This document shows positions 7,411 through 15,695 of a DNA stretch of 64,000 nt, piece after piece. Origin of the DNA: Sphingomonas brevis (lineage in GTDB: Bacteria; Pseudomonadota; Alphaproteobacteria; Sphingomonadales; Sphingomonadaceae). Numbering within the stretch: the first letter of the stretch is position 1; each line of letters begins with the position of its first letter. The stretch spans positions 2,341,001-2,405,000 of the forward strand of contig NZ_JAMGBB010000001.1 of the NCBI RefSeq assembly GCF_023516505.1, in the 5' to 3' direction. Under the pieces are notes generated by a model. That model worked only from the letters and a program-made list of their open reading frames with translations. It ran no database searches and had not been told where the DNA came from. The translations under genes and the position numbers were made by a program.

Positions 7411-9006
7411 ATGGACAATCAAGCGTTTGACCAGGACGCCGTGGCGCTTCCCGAGCTGGATTTGTCAGAGCCGCCAACGGGATCGGACCGGCGCACTTTC
7501 ATGGTGCGGAGCGCTATGGCGGCCGCAATTGCCGCGCTGGGTGGGCAGGTCAATCCATTGTTCGCGCAGGAGCCCGCCGAACCCCCACTGCAGGGGAAGG
7601 AAAATCCCAACCTGCAGGTGGTGAAGGACTCCAAGGGCCCGGTGATGACCATGGTCGACGAATTCTACAAGGTCGGCCCCGGACCCTCCTCTTCGCATAC
7701 GATCGGCCCAATGCGGATTACCTATGACTTCTACCAGCGGGCGATCAAGTTGCCACAGGCCCAGCTCAACCAGGCCACGGCACTGAAGGTGCACCTCTAC
7801 GGCAGTCTTAGCGCGACGGGTAAAGGCCATGGGACGGAGCGAGCAGCGCTTGCCGGTCTCATCGGCTATGAGCCGGCGACAATCGACCCGGTTGCCGTTC
7901 TCGACAAGATGGAAGCTGAGCCGGACAACGTATACCCGGTCAAACTTGGGTCGAAGACGATCAACGCGTCGCTCAAGGACATAATCTATGATGCGACCAA
8001 GGGTGATTTCCCGCACGCCAACACCATGACCGCCAAGCTGATGGCCGGCGACAAGGTGTTGCTGGAGCAGGAATATTATTCGGTCGGCGGCGGCTTCATC
8101 GAATGGAAGGGTTATCAGCCCCCGAAGAAGAACCCTCCGAAATATCCCTACGAATCGATGAAGGAAGTCCTTGCGTACACCGCGCGCGACAACATCTCGA
8201 TCGCGCAGGTCGCCATGGCCAATGAAACATCGATTTCGGGTCGGAGCGAGGCCGAGATCAACGCCTTCCTGGACAAGATCATCGGCGCGATGCGGGCGAC
8301 GGTTAAGACCGGCCTGGCGGCTCCGACGAGCACGCTTCCCGGACCGATCAAGCTGAAGACCAAGGCCCATGACGTCTACGAGAATGCGATGAAGGAAACG
8401 TCGCTGGCACGGCGCGGCATCGGCATCGTTTCGGCGGCCGCGCTTGCCGGTTCCGAGGAGAATGCTCGCGGCCACTTGGTCATTACCGCCCCCACGGGTG
8501 GTTCGGCGGGGGTTATGCCGGCCGTCCTTTATTCCCTGGATGCGCAGGGGGCCAAGCTGTCTGACCAAAAGCTGCGCGAAGGCCTGCTGGCGGCGGCGGT
8601 CGTCGGCTATCTGTGCAAGCACCACGCGACGCTTGCTGCTGCCGAAGGTGGATGCCAGGCGGAGATCGGCGTTGCGTCCGCAATGGGGGCGGCAATGGTA
8701 GCCCAGGCCCAGGACGCCCCGCCGCAAGTCGTCGCCAATGCGGCGGAAGGGGCGCTTGAGCACCATCTCGGAATGACCTGCGATCCGGTCGCCGGCTTCG
8801 TGCAGATTCCCTGCATCGAGCGTTGTGCATTTGGCGCGGTCAAATCCTGGACCGGATATCTGATCGCCAAGAATGAAATCCCGGCCAATCGCCGCGTCGA
8901 CTTCGACTCAACCGTCCAGGCCCTGGCAATCACGGCCAAGGAAATGAATTCCAAATATAAGGAAACGTCGGAAGGCGGCCTCGCCGTTTCCCTGACGCTC
9001 TGTTGA
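7411..9006 (+). CDS. sdaA: L-serine dehydratase (iron-sulfur, single chain) with apparent Tat leader
   Basis: L-serine to pyruvate + ammonia by a [4Fe-4S] lyase. The single-chain form has the beta domain first (KVGPGPSSSHTIGPMRI) and the catalytic alpha domain after. Cys415, Cys457 and Cys468 show the 42- and 11-residue spacing of the family's cluster ligands, and the chain ends with Cys531, the tail cysteine known to fold into the active site in type 2 enzymes. Unusual: residues 1-60 are an extension with SDRRTFMVRSAM (Arg27-Arg28), an Ala-rich stretch and a possible cut after LFA (residue 52), which reads as a twin-arginine signal. The ATG at 7411 has GGGAGGA upstream. It is followed closely by an MFS transporter and pflBA, so pyruvate is the likely shared intermediate. 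Location should be tested, since relatives are cytoplasmic. Confidence 0.9.
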   Translation: MDNQAFDQDAVALPELDLSEPPTGSDRRTFMVRSAMAAAIAALGGQVNPLFAQEPAEPPLQGKENPNLQVVKDSKGPVMTMVDEFYKVGPGPSSSHTIGPMRITYDFYQRAIKLPQAQLNQATALKVHLYGSLSATGKGHGTERAALAGLIGYEPATIDPVAVLDKMEAEPDNVYPVKLGSKTINASLKDIIYDATKGDFPHANTMTAKLMAGDKVLLEQEYYSVGGGFIEWKGYQPPKKNPPKYPYESMKEVLAYTARDNISIAQVAMANETSISGRSEAEINAFLDKIIGAMRATVKTGLAAPTSTLPGPIKLKTKAHDVYENAMKETSLARRGIGIVSAAALAGSEENARGHLVITAPTGGSAGVMPAVLYSLDAQGAKLSDQKLREGLLAAAVVGYLCKHHATLAAAEGGCQAEIGVASAMGAAMVAQAQDAPPQVVANAAEGALEHHLGMTCDPVAGFVQIPCIERCAFGAVKSWTGYLIAKNEIPANRRVDFDSTVQALAITAKEMNSKYKETSEGGLAVSLTLC

Positions 9007-9012
9007 TAGCGA

Positions 9013-10305
9013 ATGACCATGCCGGCACAGCGGTCGGGAGCGGGGGCGGCGATTACTGCCGCCTGGCTCCTGACCGCTGTCTTCTATTTCTACCAATATT
9101 CGATGCGTTCCGCTCCGGCGGTGATGATGCCGGACCTTACCCAGGCGTTTGGCATGAGCGCGGTCGGCATCGCCTCGCTGGTGGGGCTTTTCTACTGGGG
9201 ATACGCGCCCTTCAGCCTCGTTGCCGGCGTAGCAATGGACCAGGTCGGGCCGCGGGCGGTCGTGCCAGTCGGCGCGGCGGCGGTGGCGGTTGGCTCGATC
9301 CTGTTTTCGACCGGGGATCCGACCCTGGCGAGTATTGGCCGTTTCATGCAGGGCGCTGGCGGCGTATTCGCCCTGATCGGCGCAATCTATCTGGTATCCA
9401 CCTACATGCCGGCATCCCGGGCGGCGACGATGATCGGCCTGACCCAGATGTTCGGTATGGCGGGCGGCTCCGCGGGCCAGTTCGTCGTCGGCCCTTTGAT
9501 CGGCGGCGGTGTCGCCTGGAACAGTTTCTGGCTGTGGATGGGCTTCATCGGACTGCCAATCGCGATTGCGTTGTTCGTCCTTATTCCTTCGCGTCGGTCT
9601 CAAAGCTCGTCCGGTGAGGTCACCGCCAGGCCTGGGCTTGGTGTAGCGCTCCGTGGATTCGGCACCATTTTTGCCAACCCGCAGTCGATCCTGTGCGGAT
9701 TGATTGCCGGCCTGATTTTTATGCCCACCACCATTTTCGACATGGTCTGGGGCGTGCGTTTCCTCGAGGAAGCACATAATATCCCCTATTCGGAAGCCGT
9801 CCTTCGTTCCGCTTCGGTTCCGTTCGGATGGATAATCGGATGCCCCTTGCTGGGGTGGTTGAGCGATCGGATCGGTCGCCGCAAGCCGGTGATCCTCGGC
9901 TCGACGATCGTCTTGCTGCTGTGCCTCGCCTTCATACTCTACGGGCCGACCGGTGTGCTCCCGCCCTATGCGCTCGGCCTGCTGACGGGGATCGTGTCGG
10001 GCTCCGCGATGATCAACTATACGGTGATCAAGGAAGCGAACCGGCCTGACCTCAGCGGCACGGCGACCGGTGTCATCAATTTCATCAATTTTTCCATGAC
10101 CGCGCTGTTCGGGCCGATCTTTGCCGGCATGCTCGCCGAGGCAAGCGGCGGCGGGTCGCGGCAGCTCGGTCATTATCAAGATACGTTTCAGCCGCTGATT
10201 TACGGAATCGCACTGGCGATCATCCTGACCCTGTTCCTGCGCGAAACCGGACCCAAGGCGCGGGGTACTACGGGAACGCAAACTCCTGAACTCGCAACCA
10301 GTTGA
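9013..10305 (+). CDS. MFS transporter
   Basis: A 430-aa major facilitator protein with 12 predicted membrane helices. The loop 2-3 motif appears as GVAMDQVGPRAVVPVGA, and its repeat in the second half as GWLSDRIGRRKPVI. The gene begins 6 bp after the serine dehydratase stop and ends 22 bp before pflB, so it belongs to the same transcript. That position suggests it moves an acid of the pathway, such as pyruvate, serine or formate. The family is too broad to name a substrate from sequence, so this is inference from position only. Confidence 0.85.
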   Translation: MTMPAQRSGAGAAITAAWLLTAVFYFYQYSMRSAPAVMMPDLTQAFGMSAVGIASLVGLFYWGYAPFSLVAGVAMDQVGPRAVVPVGAAAVAVGSILFSTGDPTLASIGRFMQGAGGVFALIGAIYLVSTYMPASRAATMIGLTQMFGMAGGSAGQFVVGPLIGGGVAWNSFWLWMGFIGLPIAIALFVLIPSRRSQSSSGEVTARPGLGVALRGFGTIFANPQSILCGLIAGLIFMPTTIFDMVWGVRFLEEAHNIPYSEAVLRSASVPFGWIIGCPLLGWLSDRIGRRKPVILGSTIVLLLCLAFILYGPTGVLPPYALGLLTGIVSGSAMINYTVIKEANRPDLSGTATGVINFINFSMTALFGPIFAGMLAEASGGGSRQLGHYQDTFQPLIYGIALAIILTLFLRETGPKARGTTGTQTPELATS

Positions 10306-10326
10306 CCCCCACGACGGAGGATTTCC

Positions 10327-12591
10327 ATGTCCACCACAGTTCTAGAACCCCGGCCAACGATGGCTCCCAAGAGCGCCGCCCCTTCGGACTTCAAGCCCGG
10401 GCTGTGGACCAAGGAAATCAACGTCCGCAATTTCATCCAGCTTAATTACGAGCCCTATTACGGCGATGAAGCTTTCCTGGCGGGCCCGACCAAGCGGACC
10501 ACTGCCATCTGGAAGAAGCTGACCGACTTGTTCGTCGAGGAACGCAAGAAGGGCGTGCTCGACGTGTCGCAAATCCCAAGCTCGATTACCGCTCATGACG
10601 CGGGCTACATCGACAAGAAGAATGAGGTAATCGTCGGCCTGCAGACCGAGGCGCCCCTGAAGCGCGCGATCATGCCCAATGGCGGTCTCAAAATGGTCCT
10701 CACCTCGCTCGAGACCTATGGCTACAAGCCCGACCCGGTGATGGTCGAAACCTTCACCAAATATCGCAAGACCCACAACAACGGCGTGTTCGACGCCTAT
10801 ACGGCCGATGTCCGCAAATGCCGCAGCTCGCATGTGCTGACTGGCCTGCCCGATGCCTATGGCCGCGGGCGGATCATCGGCGATTATCGCCGGGTCGCGC
10901 TCTACGGGGTCGATCGCCTGACTGAGGTGAAGCAGCGGGAAAAGGCCGCACTCGACGACCAATGGTCGACCGACGATATCATTCGCGACCGCGAGGAATT
11001 GAGCGAGCAGATCCGCGCGCTCGGCGAGCTCAAGGAAATGGCGGCCAAATATGGCTTCGACATTTCCGGGCCGGCGACAACCGCCAAGGAAGCGGTTCAA
11101 TGGCTCTACTTCGGCTACCTCGCCAGTGTGAAGGAACAGAATGGCGCAGCAATGTCGTTGGGGCGCGTCTCGACGTTTCTCGACATTTACTTCGAACGCG
11201 ACCTGGCCAACGGCACGCTGACCGAAAGCCAGGCGCAGGAGATAGTCGACGATTTCGTCATCAAGCTGCGCATCGTCCGTTTCCTGAGGACGCCCGAATA
11301 TGACGATCTTTTTTCCGGCGATCCGACATGGGTTACGGAATCGATCGCCGGGATGGGCGACGACGGCCGCCCGTTGGTGACGAAGACCAGCTTCCGTTTC
11401 CTGCATACGCTGTACAATCTTGGTCCGGCGCCGGAACCGAACCTCACAATCTGGTACTCGCCGAAGCTGCCTGAGGGATTCCGGCGCTTCTCATCGAAGG
11501 TCGCCATCGACACCAGCTCGATCCAGTTTGAGAGCGATGAAATCATGCGGATGGCGTGGGGAGATGACGGCGCGATTGCCTGTTGCGTCTCGCCCATGGC
11601 GATGGGCAAGCAAATGCAGTTCTTCGGGGCCCGCGCGAATCTTGCGAAGGCGATGCTCTACGCAATCAATGGCGGCCGCGACGAAGTCAGCGGCAAGCAG
11701 GTCGCTCCGGCAACCGAGCCGGTGCAAGGCGACTATCTCGACTTCGACGACGTCGTCGACCGGTTCGACAAGATGATGGACTGGCTCGCTGCCACCTATG
11801 TCACAGCCATGAATTGCATCCACTATATGCATGACAAATATGCCTATGAGCGGATCGAGATGGCGCTGCACGATTATGCTCCGGTCCGCACCATGGCGTT
11901 TGGGATAGCGGGAATGTCGGTGGTCGCCGACAGCCTGTCGGCGATCAAATATGCCAAGGTGAAGGTCGTCCGCGACGAGACCGGCCTCATCACCGACTAT
12001 GTTACCGAAGGCGATTTCCCACTGTTCGGGAACAACGACAATCGCGTCGACGGGATGGCGGCTTGGCTTGTTTCGACGTTCATGGGCAAGCTGCGGAAGT
12101 TCCCGACCTATCGGAACGCGCTGCACACCCAGTCCGTCCTGACGATCACGTCCAACGTCGTCTATGGCAAGGCGACCGGCAATACGCCCGATGGGCGCAG
12201 AAAGGGCGAGCCCTTCGCTCCGGGGGCCAATCCGATGCACGGCCGCGACAGCCATGGCGTTCACGCATCGGCCGCGTCGGTCGCCAAGATTCCCTATCGC
12301 GATGCCCAGGACGGAATCTCGCTGACGACGTCATTGGTCCCGACAGGGCTGGGCCGCACGAGGGAGGACCAGGTAACCAACCTGACATCCATCCTCGACG
12401 GTTTCTTCGGAACGACCGGCTATCACATGAACATCAATGTGCTGAACCGCGACACGCTGATCGATGCGATGGATCATCCGGAGAAATATCCCAGCCTGAC
12501 GATCCGCGTGTCCGGCTATGCGGTGAACTTCGTCCGGCTGACGCGTGAGCAGCAGATGGACGTGATCAACCGCACTTTCCACGGCGAATGA
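10327..12591 (+). CDS. pflB: pyruvate formate-lyase
   Basis: A 754-aa glycyl-radical enzyme: pyruvate + CoA gives acetyl-CoA + formate. Both catalytic signatures are intact: the adjacent cysteines Cys419-Cys420 in AIACCVSPM, and the radical glycine Gly730 in RVSGYAVNF near the C-terminus. The size matches Escherichia coli PflB (760 aa). The ATG has GGAGG at a good distance. It is followed one base later by its activase. The enzyme is oxygen-sensitive and strictly anaerobic in known systems, which is notable in a group usually thought of as aerobic. Confidence 0.97.
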   Translation: MSTTVLEPRPTMAPKSAAPSDFKPGLWTKEINVRNFIQLNYEPYYGDEAFLAGPTKRTTAIWKKLTDLFVEERKKGVLDVSQIPSSITAHDAGYIDKKNEVIVGLQTEAPLKRAIMPNGGLKMVLTSLETYGYKPDPVMVETFTKYRKTHNNGVFDAYTADVRKCRSSHVLTGLPDAYGRGRIIGDYRRVALYGVDRLTEVKQREKAALDDQWSTDDIIRDREELSEQIRALGELKEMAAKYGFDISGPATTAKEAVQWLYFGYLASVKEQNGAAMSLGRVSTFLDIYFERDLANGTLTESQAQEIVDDFVIKLRIVRFLRTPEYDDLFSGDPTWVTESIAGMGDDGRPLVTKTSFRFLHTLYNLGPAPEPNLTIWYSPKLPEGFRRFSSKVAIDTSSIQFESDEIMRMAWGDDGAIACCVSPMAMGKQMQFFGARANLAKAMLYAINGGRDEVSGKQVAPATEPVQGDYLDFDDVVDRFDKMMDWLAATYVTAMNCIHYMHDKYAYERIEMALHDYAPVRTMAFGIAGMSVVADSLSAIKYAKVKVVRDETGLITDYVTEGDFPLFGNNDNRVDGMAAWLVSTFMGKLRKFPTYRNALHTQSVLTITSNVVYGKATGNTPDGRRKGEPFAPGANPMHGRDSHGVHASAASVAKIPYRDAQDGISLTTSLVPTGLGRTREDQVTNLTSILDGFFGTTGYHMNINVLNRDTLIDAMDHPEKYPSLTIRVSGYAVNFVRLTREQQMDVINRTFHGE

Positions 12592-12592
12592 T

Positions 12593-13438
12593 ATGGCTAC
12601 CTATGCCTCGAAGAATACGGCTCCCCTCGAAGCCGCTTCACCGTTCGAGATGCGAGTGCATCTTGGCGAAGACGTTCCGGACATGGACGTCAAAAGCGCG
12701 CTCAAGACGGGCGATCTCGGCTTCCTGCACAGCTTTACTACGGGGTCGGCAGTCGACGGTCCGGGAATTCGGCTGGTTGCCTGGACGACAGCCTGCATGT
12801 TCCGGTGCCAATATTGCCATAACCCCGACACCTGGACGCTTCGGAACGGCATCCCGGTAACGCTAGAACAGGCGATCGGCGAAATACGCAAATACGCCAA
12901 TGGGCTGAAAGCGATGGGCGGCGGGTTTACCCTGTCAGGGGGCGAGCCGATGATGCAGGACCGGTTCGCCGCCCGGCTGTTCGATGCGGTGAAGGGAATG
13001 GGCGTCCACACCGCGATCGAAACCAACGGTTACTACGGCGATCGGATGACCGACGACGAGCTTCGGAATATCGATTTGGTCATTCTCGACATGAAAGCGT
13101 TCACGCCCGACCAGCACCAACAGGTGACCGGCCTTCGCAACGAGGAGGTTATCAAATTTGGCGAGCGCCTCGCATCGCTTCGCCGGCCAATGTGGCTGCG
13201 CTACGTCCTCGTGCCCGGATTAACCGACCATCCCGACGAGATGGAAGCGGTAGCCCGCTTCGGCGCATCGCTCGGAGTGGTGGAGCGAGCCGAGATCCTC
13301 CCGTTCCATCAGATGGGCCGGTACAAATGGGAGCGGCTGGGGATCGAATATAAGCTGGCCCGGACCGAGCCTCCGACCAACGAGGGGGTTGAGCGGGCTG
13401 TATCGATCTTCAGATCCGCGGGCCTCAACGCCGCTTAG
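12593..13438 (+). CDS. pflA: pyruvate formate-lyase activating enzyme
   Basis: A 281-aa radical-SAM enzyme that makes the glycyl radical on PflB. The cluster motif CxxxCxxC is CMFRCQYCH, Cys68, Cys72 and Cys75; the usual GGG-E step is TLSGGEPMMQ. About 35 residues longer at the N-terminus than E. coli PflA; the extension (starting MATYASKNTAPLEAASPFEM) has no motif I know. Its start lies one base after the pflB stop, so expression is coupled. Last gene of the sdaA-MFS-pflB-pflA run. Confidence 0.95.
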   Translation: MATYASKNTAPLEAASPFEMRVHLGEDVPDMDVKSALKTGDLGFLHSFTTGSAVDGPGIRLVAWTTACMFRCQYCHNPDTWTLRNGIPVTLEQAIGEIRKYANGLKAMGGGFTLSGGEPMMQDRFAARLFDAVKGMGVHTAIETNGYYGDRMTDDELRNIDLVILDMKAFTPDQHQQVTGLRNEEVIKFGERLASLRRPMWLRYVLVPGLTDHPDEMEAVARFGASLGVVERAEILPFHQMGRYKWERLGIEYKLARTEPPTNEGVERAVSIFRSAGLNAA

Positions 13439-13466
13439 CCGCCTGCATCGGCAATATTACCCAAGC

Positions 13467-13487
13467 AACTCAGGCTTAGCCTGAGTT
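13467..13487. promoter_or_regulatory. 21-bp palindrome between pflA and porin gene
   Basis: AACTCAGGCT-T-AGCCTGAGTT, a perfect 10-bp dyad with one central base, 29 bp after the pflA stop and 59 bp before the porin start. No T-run follows, so a classical terminator is unlikely; an operator for the porin promoter is at least as plausible. Confidence 0.4.
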
Positions 13488-13545
13488 ATCGGCCAGCGGT
13501 CACCGAGCATAGTCCGGCAATAAATTCTGCAGACTTGGGGGATCT

Positions 13546-14973
13546 ATGCGCAAAGCCGTCCTCGCCGCATCCGTCGCGCTTGTCGCAACGCCTGCCTGGG
13601 CCGCAGATCAAACCAGCCAAGTGTCGGGACAGTCCCAGCAGCCGGTGCTGCTCGCAACGGCCGCTGCCGCTGCTCAGAGCGCGCAGCCGCTGACGGAGGC
13701 AGAACGCCAGCAGGCGATCCAGGACCTTCAGGACTTGCGCGCGCGCATGACCGCGCTCGAACAGCGGCTGGGGATCACGCCGCCTCCCGTACAATATACG
13801 CCGGAGGCACCGAAGCGCGCGAAGGACCATAATCTTGAGCTCTATGGGTTCGTCCAGCTGGATGCGATCCAGGATTTCAAGCGCGTCAATCCCAATTGGG
13901 ATGCGACGCTCAGGCCATCGCGGATCCCGACGGAGGAAGGCATTTTCGGCGGGAACGGCCAGTCGATCTTCAGTGTCCGACAGTCGCGGCTGGGGGCCAA
14001 GGCGACCGGGATCCTGGCCGGCAAGCCCTATGAGGCAAAGTTTGAGTTCGACCTATACGGAACCGGGGTCGACGAGGGACAGACGACCTTCCGCGTCCGA
14101 CACATGTACGCGAAGTGGGGCCAGTTCCTGATCGGCCAGACCAATACATTGTTCATGGACGGCGACATTTTCCCCAACGTGGTCGATTATTGGGGCCCGA
14201 CCGGCATGGTGTTCGTACGGACGCCGCAGATCCGCTGGACCTTCCTGGACTCCGGCGGCTGGCAGGCAGCAGTCGCGCTTGAGCATCCAAGTGATGACAT
14301 CGATACCGGCAACCTTCGTCTGATTGATGAAGATATTGCATCAAGCATCCAGGCCAATGAGGAACTGCCCGACCTGACTGCGGCGGTGCGCTACGGCGGC
14401 GACTGGGGCCATGTTCGCCTGGCCGGCATCTTGCGCAAGGTCGGGTTCGACACAAAGGGCACAGAAGGCAATGAGCCGGAGGGCCATGAAACGGGTTGGG
14501 GCCTTAACCTCACTAGCGCGTTCAAGCTCGGCCTTGCGACCCCACGGCTCGGAATCGTCTATGGGCGCGGGATCGCAACCTATCTGAACGATGGCGGCAT
14601 GGATCTGGCGCCGTCGATCAACGTCGTCCCGCAGCCGGGCGGACTCGTCCTCGTGCCCGAAGCAACGGCGGTGAAGTTGCTGGGCGTTTCAGCCTATGTC
14701 GACTTGCAATGGTCGAAGCAGCTCAGCTCGGCGATCGGCTATAGCTTTACCAAGGTCGACAACACCAACTTCCAGGACGGCAGCGCCTTCCATAAGGGCG
14801 AATATGCCTCGGCCAACCTGCTCTATGCGCCGGCAGACAATGTCCTTGCCGGTCTCGAGCTGCTGTGGGGCAAGCGCACCGATAACGACGGCGAAGATGG
14901 GTCCGACACCCGCGCGCAAATGACCTTCAAATGGTCGTTCACCAGCAGCAATATTTGGGACTGGTTCGAATAG
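13546..14973 (+). CDS. DcaP-like trimeric outer-membrane porin
   Basis: A 475-aa outer-membrane protein of the DcaP family. Signal peptide residues 1-19 (cut after AWA), then a Gln/Ala-rich stretch and a short coiled coil (about residues 50-76) that would form the periplasmic trimer stalk, then a beta-barrel beginning NLELYGFVQLDAIQDF. The last residue is Glu after WDWF, close to the aromatic ending of barrels. Known relatives carry dicarboxylates and small anions. The 107-bp gap with a palindrome separates it from pflA, so it may have its own promoter. A role in uptake or release of acids of the neighbouring pathway is inference. Confidence 0.82.
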   Translation: MRKAVLAASVALVATPAWAADQTSQVSGQSQQPVLLATAAAAAQSAQPLTEAERQQAIQDLQDLRARMTALEQRLGITPPPVQYTPEAPKRAKDHNLELYGFVQLDAIQDFKRVNPNWDATLRPSRIPTEEGIFGGNGQSIFSVRQSRLGAKATGILAGKPYEAKFEFDLYGTGVDEGQTTFRVRHMYAKWGQFLIGQTNTLFMDGDIFPNVVDYWGPTGMVFVRTPQIRWTFLDSGGWQAAVALEHPSDDIDTGNLRLIDEDIASSIQANEELPDLTAAVRYGGDWGHVRLAGILRKVGFDTKGTEGNEPEGHETGWGLNLTSAFKLGLATPRLGIVYGRGIATYLNDGGMDLAPSINVVPQPGGLVLVPEATAVKLLGVSAYVDLQWSKQLSSAIGYSFTKVDNTNFQDGSAFHKGEYASANLLYAPADNVLAGLELLWGKRTDNDGEDGSDTRAQMTFKWSFTSSNIWDWFE

Positions 14974-14974
14974 C

Positions 14975-15562
14975 CTAGTCGCGCGAGCGCAGCTCGCTGG
15001 CGATGGAATCGAGCAGCGAAGCCTCGCTCTTCGATACTCCTGTTCCAAGGCCGAGCTGGTGGGCGATTTCCGTTCCGGACGCTTCCGCGACCGCACGGCA
15101 ACCGTCGAGAATGCGCTCGATCCGCTCATGACGCTCAGGTCCAGGTAACACCGCGAGCCCGGCCTTGATGGCCCTGAGCGATGCCTTGAACAATTCGTCG
15201 GCCGGCCGATTGACCATCCATTCGTGCAATTGCCCATCGGATGGCGAGCCTTCCTCAATGCCCCGGTCCCGCGCGATCTTCAGCACCGCCGCCTGCTCGT
15301 CCTTGCGCACCTTGCCCTCTGCCCAGGCGACTTGCACCAAAGGCGCCAGCAGAAAGGCGGAGGCGTTTTCAGCGTTGATCCCGAGATCGCGGACGGCAAC
15401 GAGCAGGTCTGGGTCGTTTACCTGGAGCTGGTCCCTCAGGGCCTCGGCGATCTCATCGATCTTCGCGTTCTGGCGCAGCTTTTCGAGCAGCCTGGCTTCT
15501 TCCTTGCGGAAATAGTCGGCTTCCATCGCCTTTTCGCGGTCTCCGAAGATTCGATCCTGCAT
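14975..15562 (-). CDS. TerB-like protein with DUF1476-like N-terminus
   Basis: A protein of about 195 aa from the ATG at 15562, which has GGGGAA upstream; longer in-frame starts (15574, 15655) lack good sites. Residues 1-30, FGDREKAMEADYFRKEEARL, resemble the start of the small ATP synthase inhibitor zeta (DUF1476). The middle, PLVQVAWAEGKVRKDEQAAV, has the helix pattern of TerB-type domains, where acidic residues bind metal. The end is helical. No signal peptide or membrane segment. Neither resemblance is firm. It ends 2 bp from the porin gene, convergently. Function unknown. Confidence 0.6.
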   Translation of the reverse strand: MQDRIFGDREKAMEADYFRKEEARLLEKLRQNAKIDEIAEALRDQLQVNDPDLLVAVRDLGINAENASAFLLAPLVQVAWAEGKVRKDEQAAVLKIARDRGIEEGSPSDGQLHEWMVNRPADELFKASLRAIKAGLAVLPGPERHERIERILDGCRAVAEASGTEIAHQLGLGTGVSKSEASLLDSIASELRSRD

Positions 15563-15695
15563 CGACTTCCCCATTCTTGTCCGGTTCAATTTGAGCTGTT
15601 TTCGACCAACTGAAAAGACTCTGATTGCTGGTTGGAAGCGAAAATATCGGGTCAAGTCCCGAGACAGTTGATCCGCCTGCCACCGAACCTTGCTG

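Noticed and set aside
7465-10281. Two long minus-strand frames (433 and 457 codons)
   Set aside because: Both are antisense to the serine dehydratase and MFS genes, have no family features and are rich in His/Arg/Asp as expected from reversed codons.
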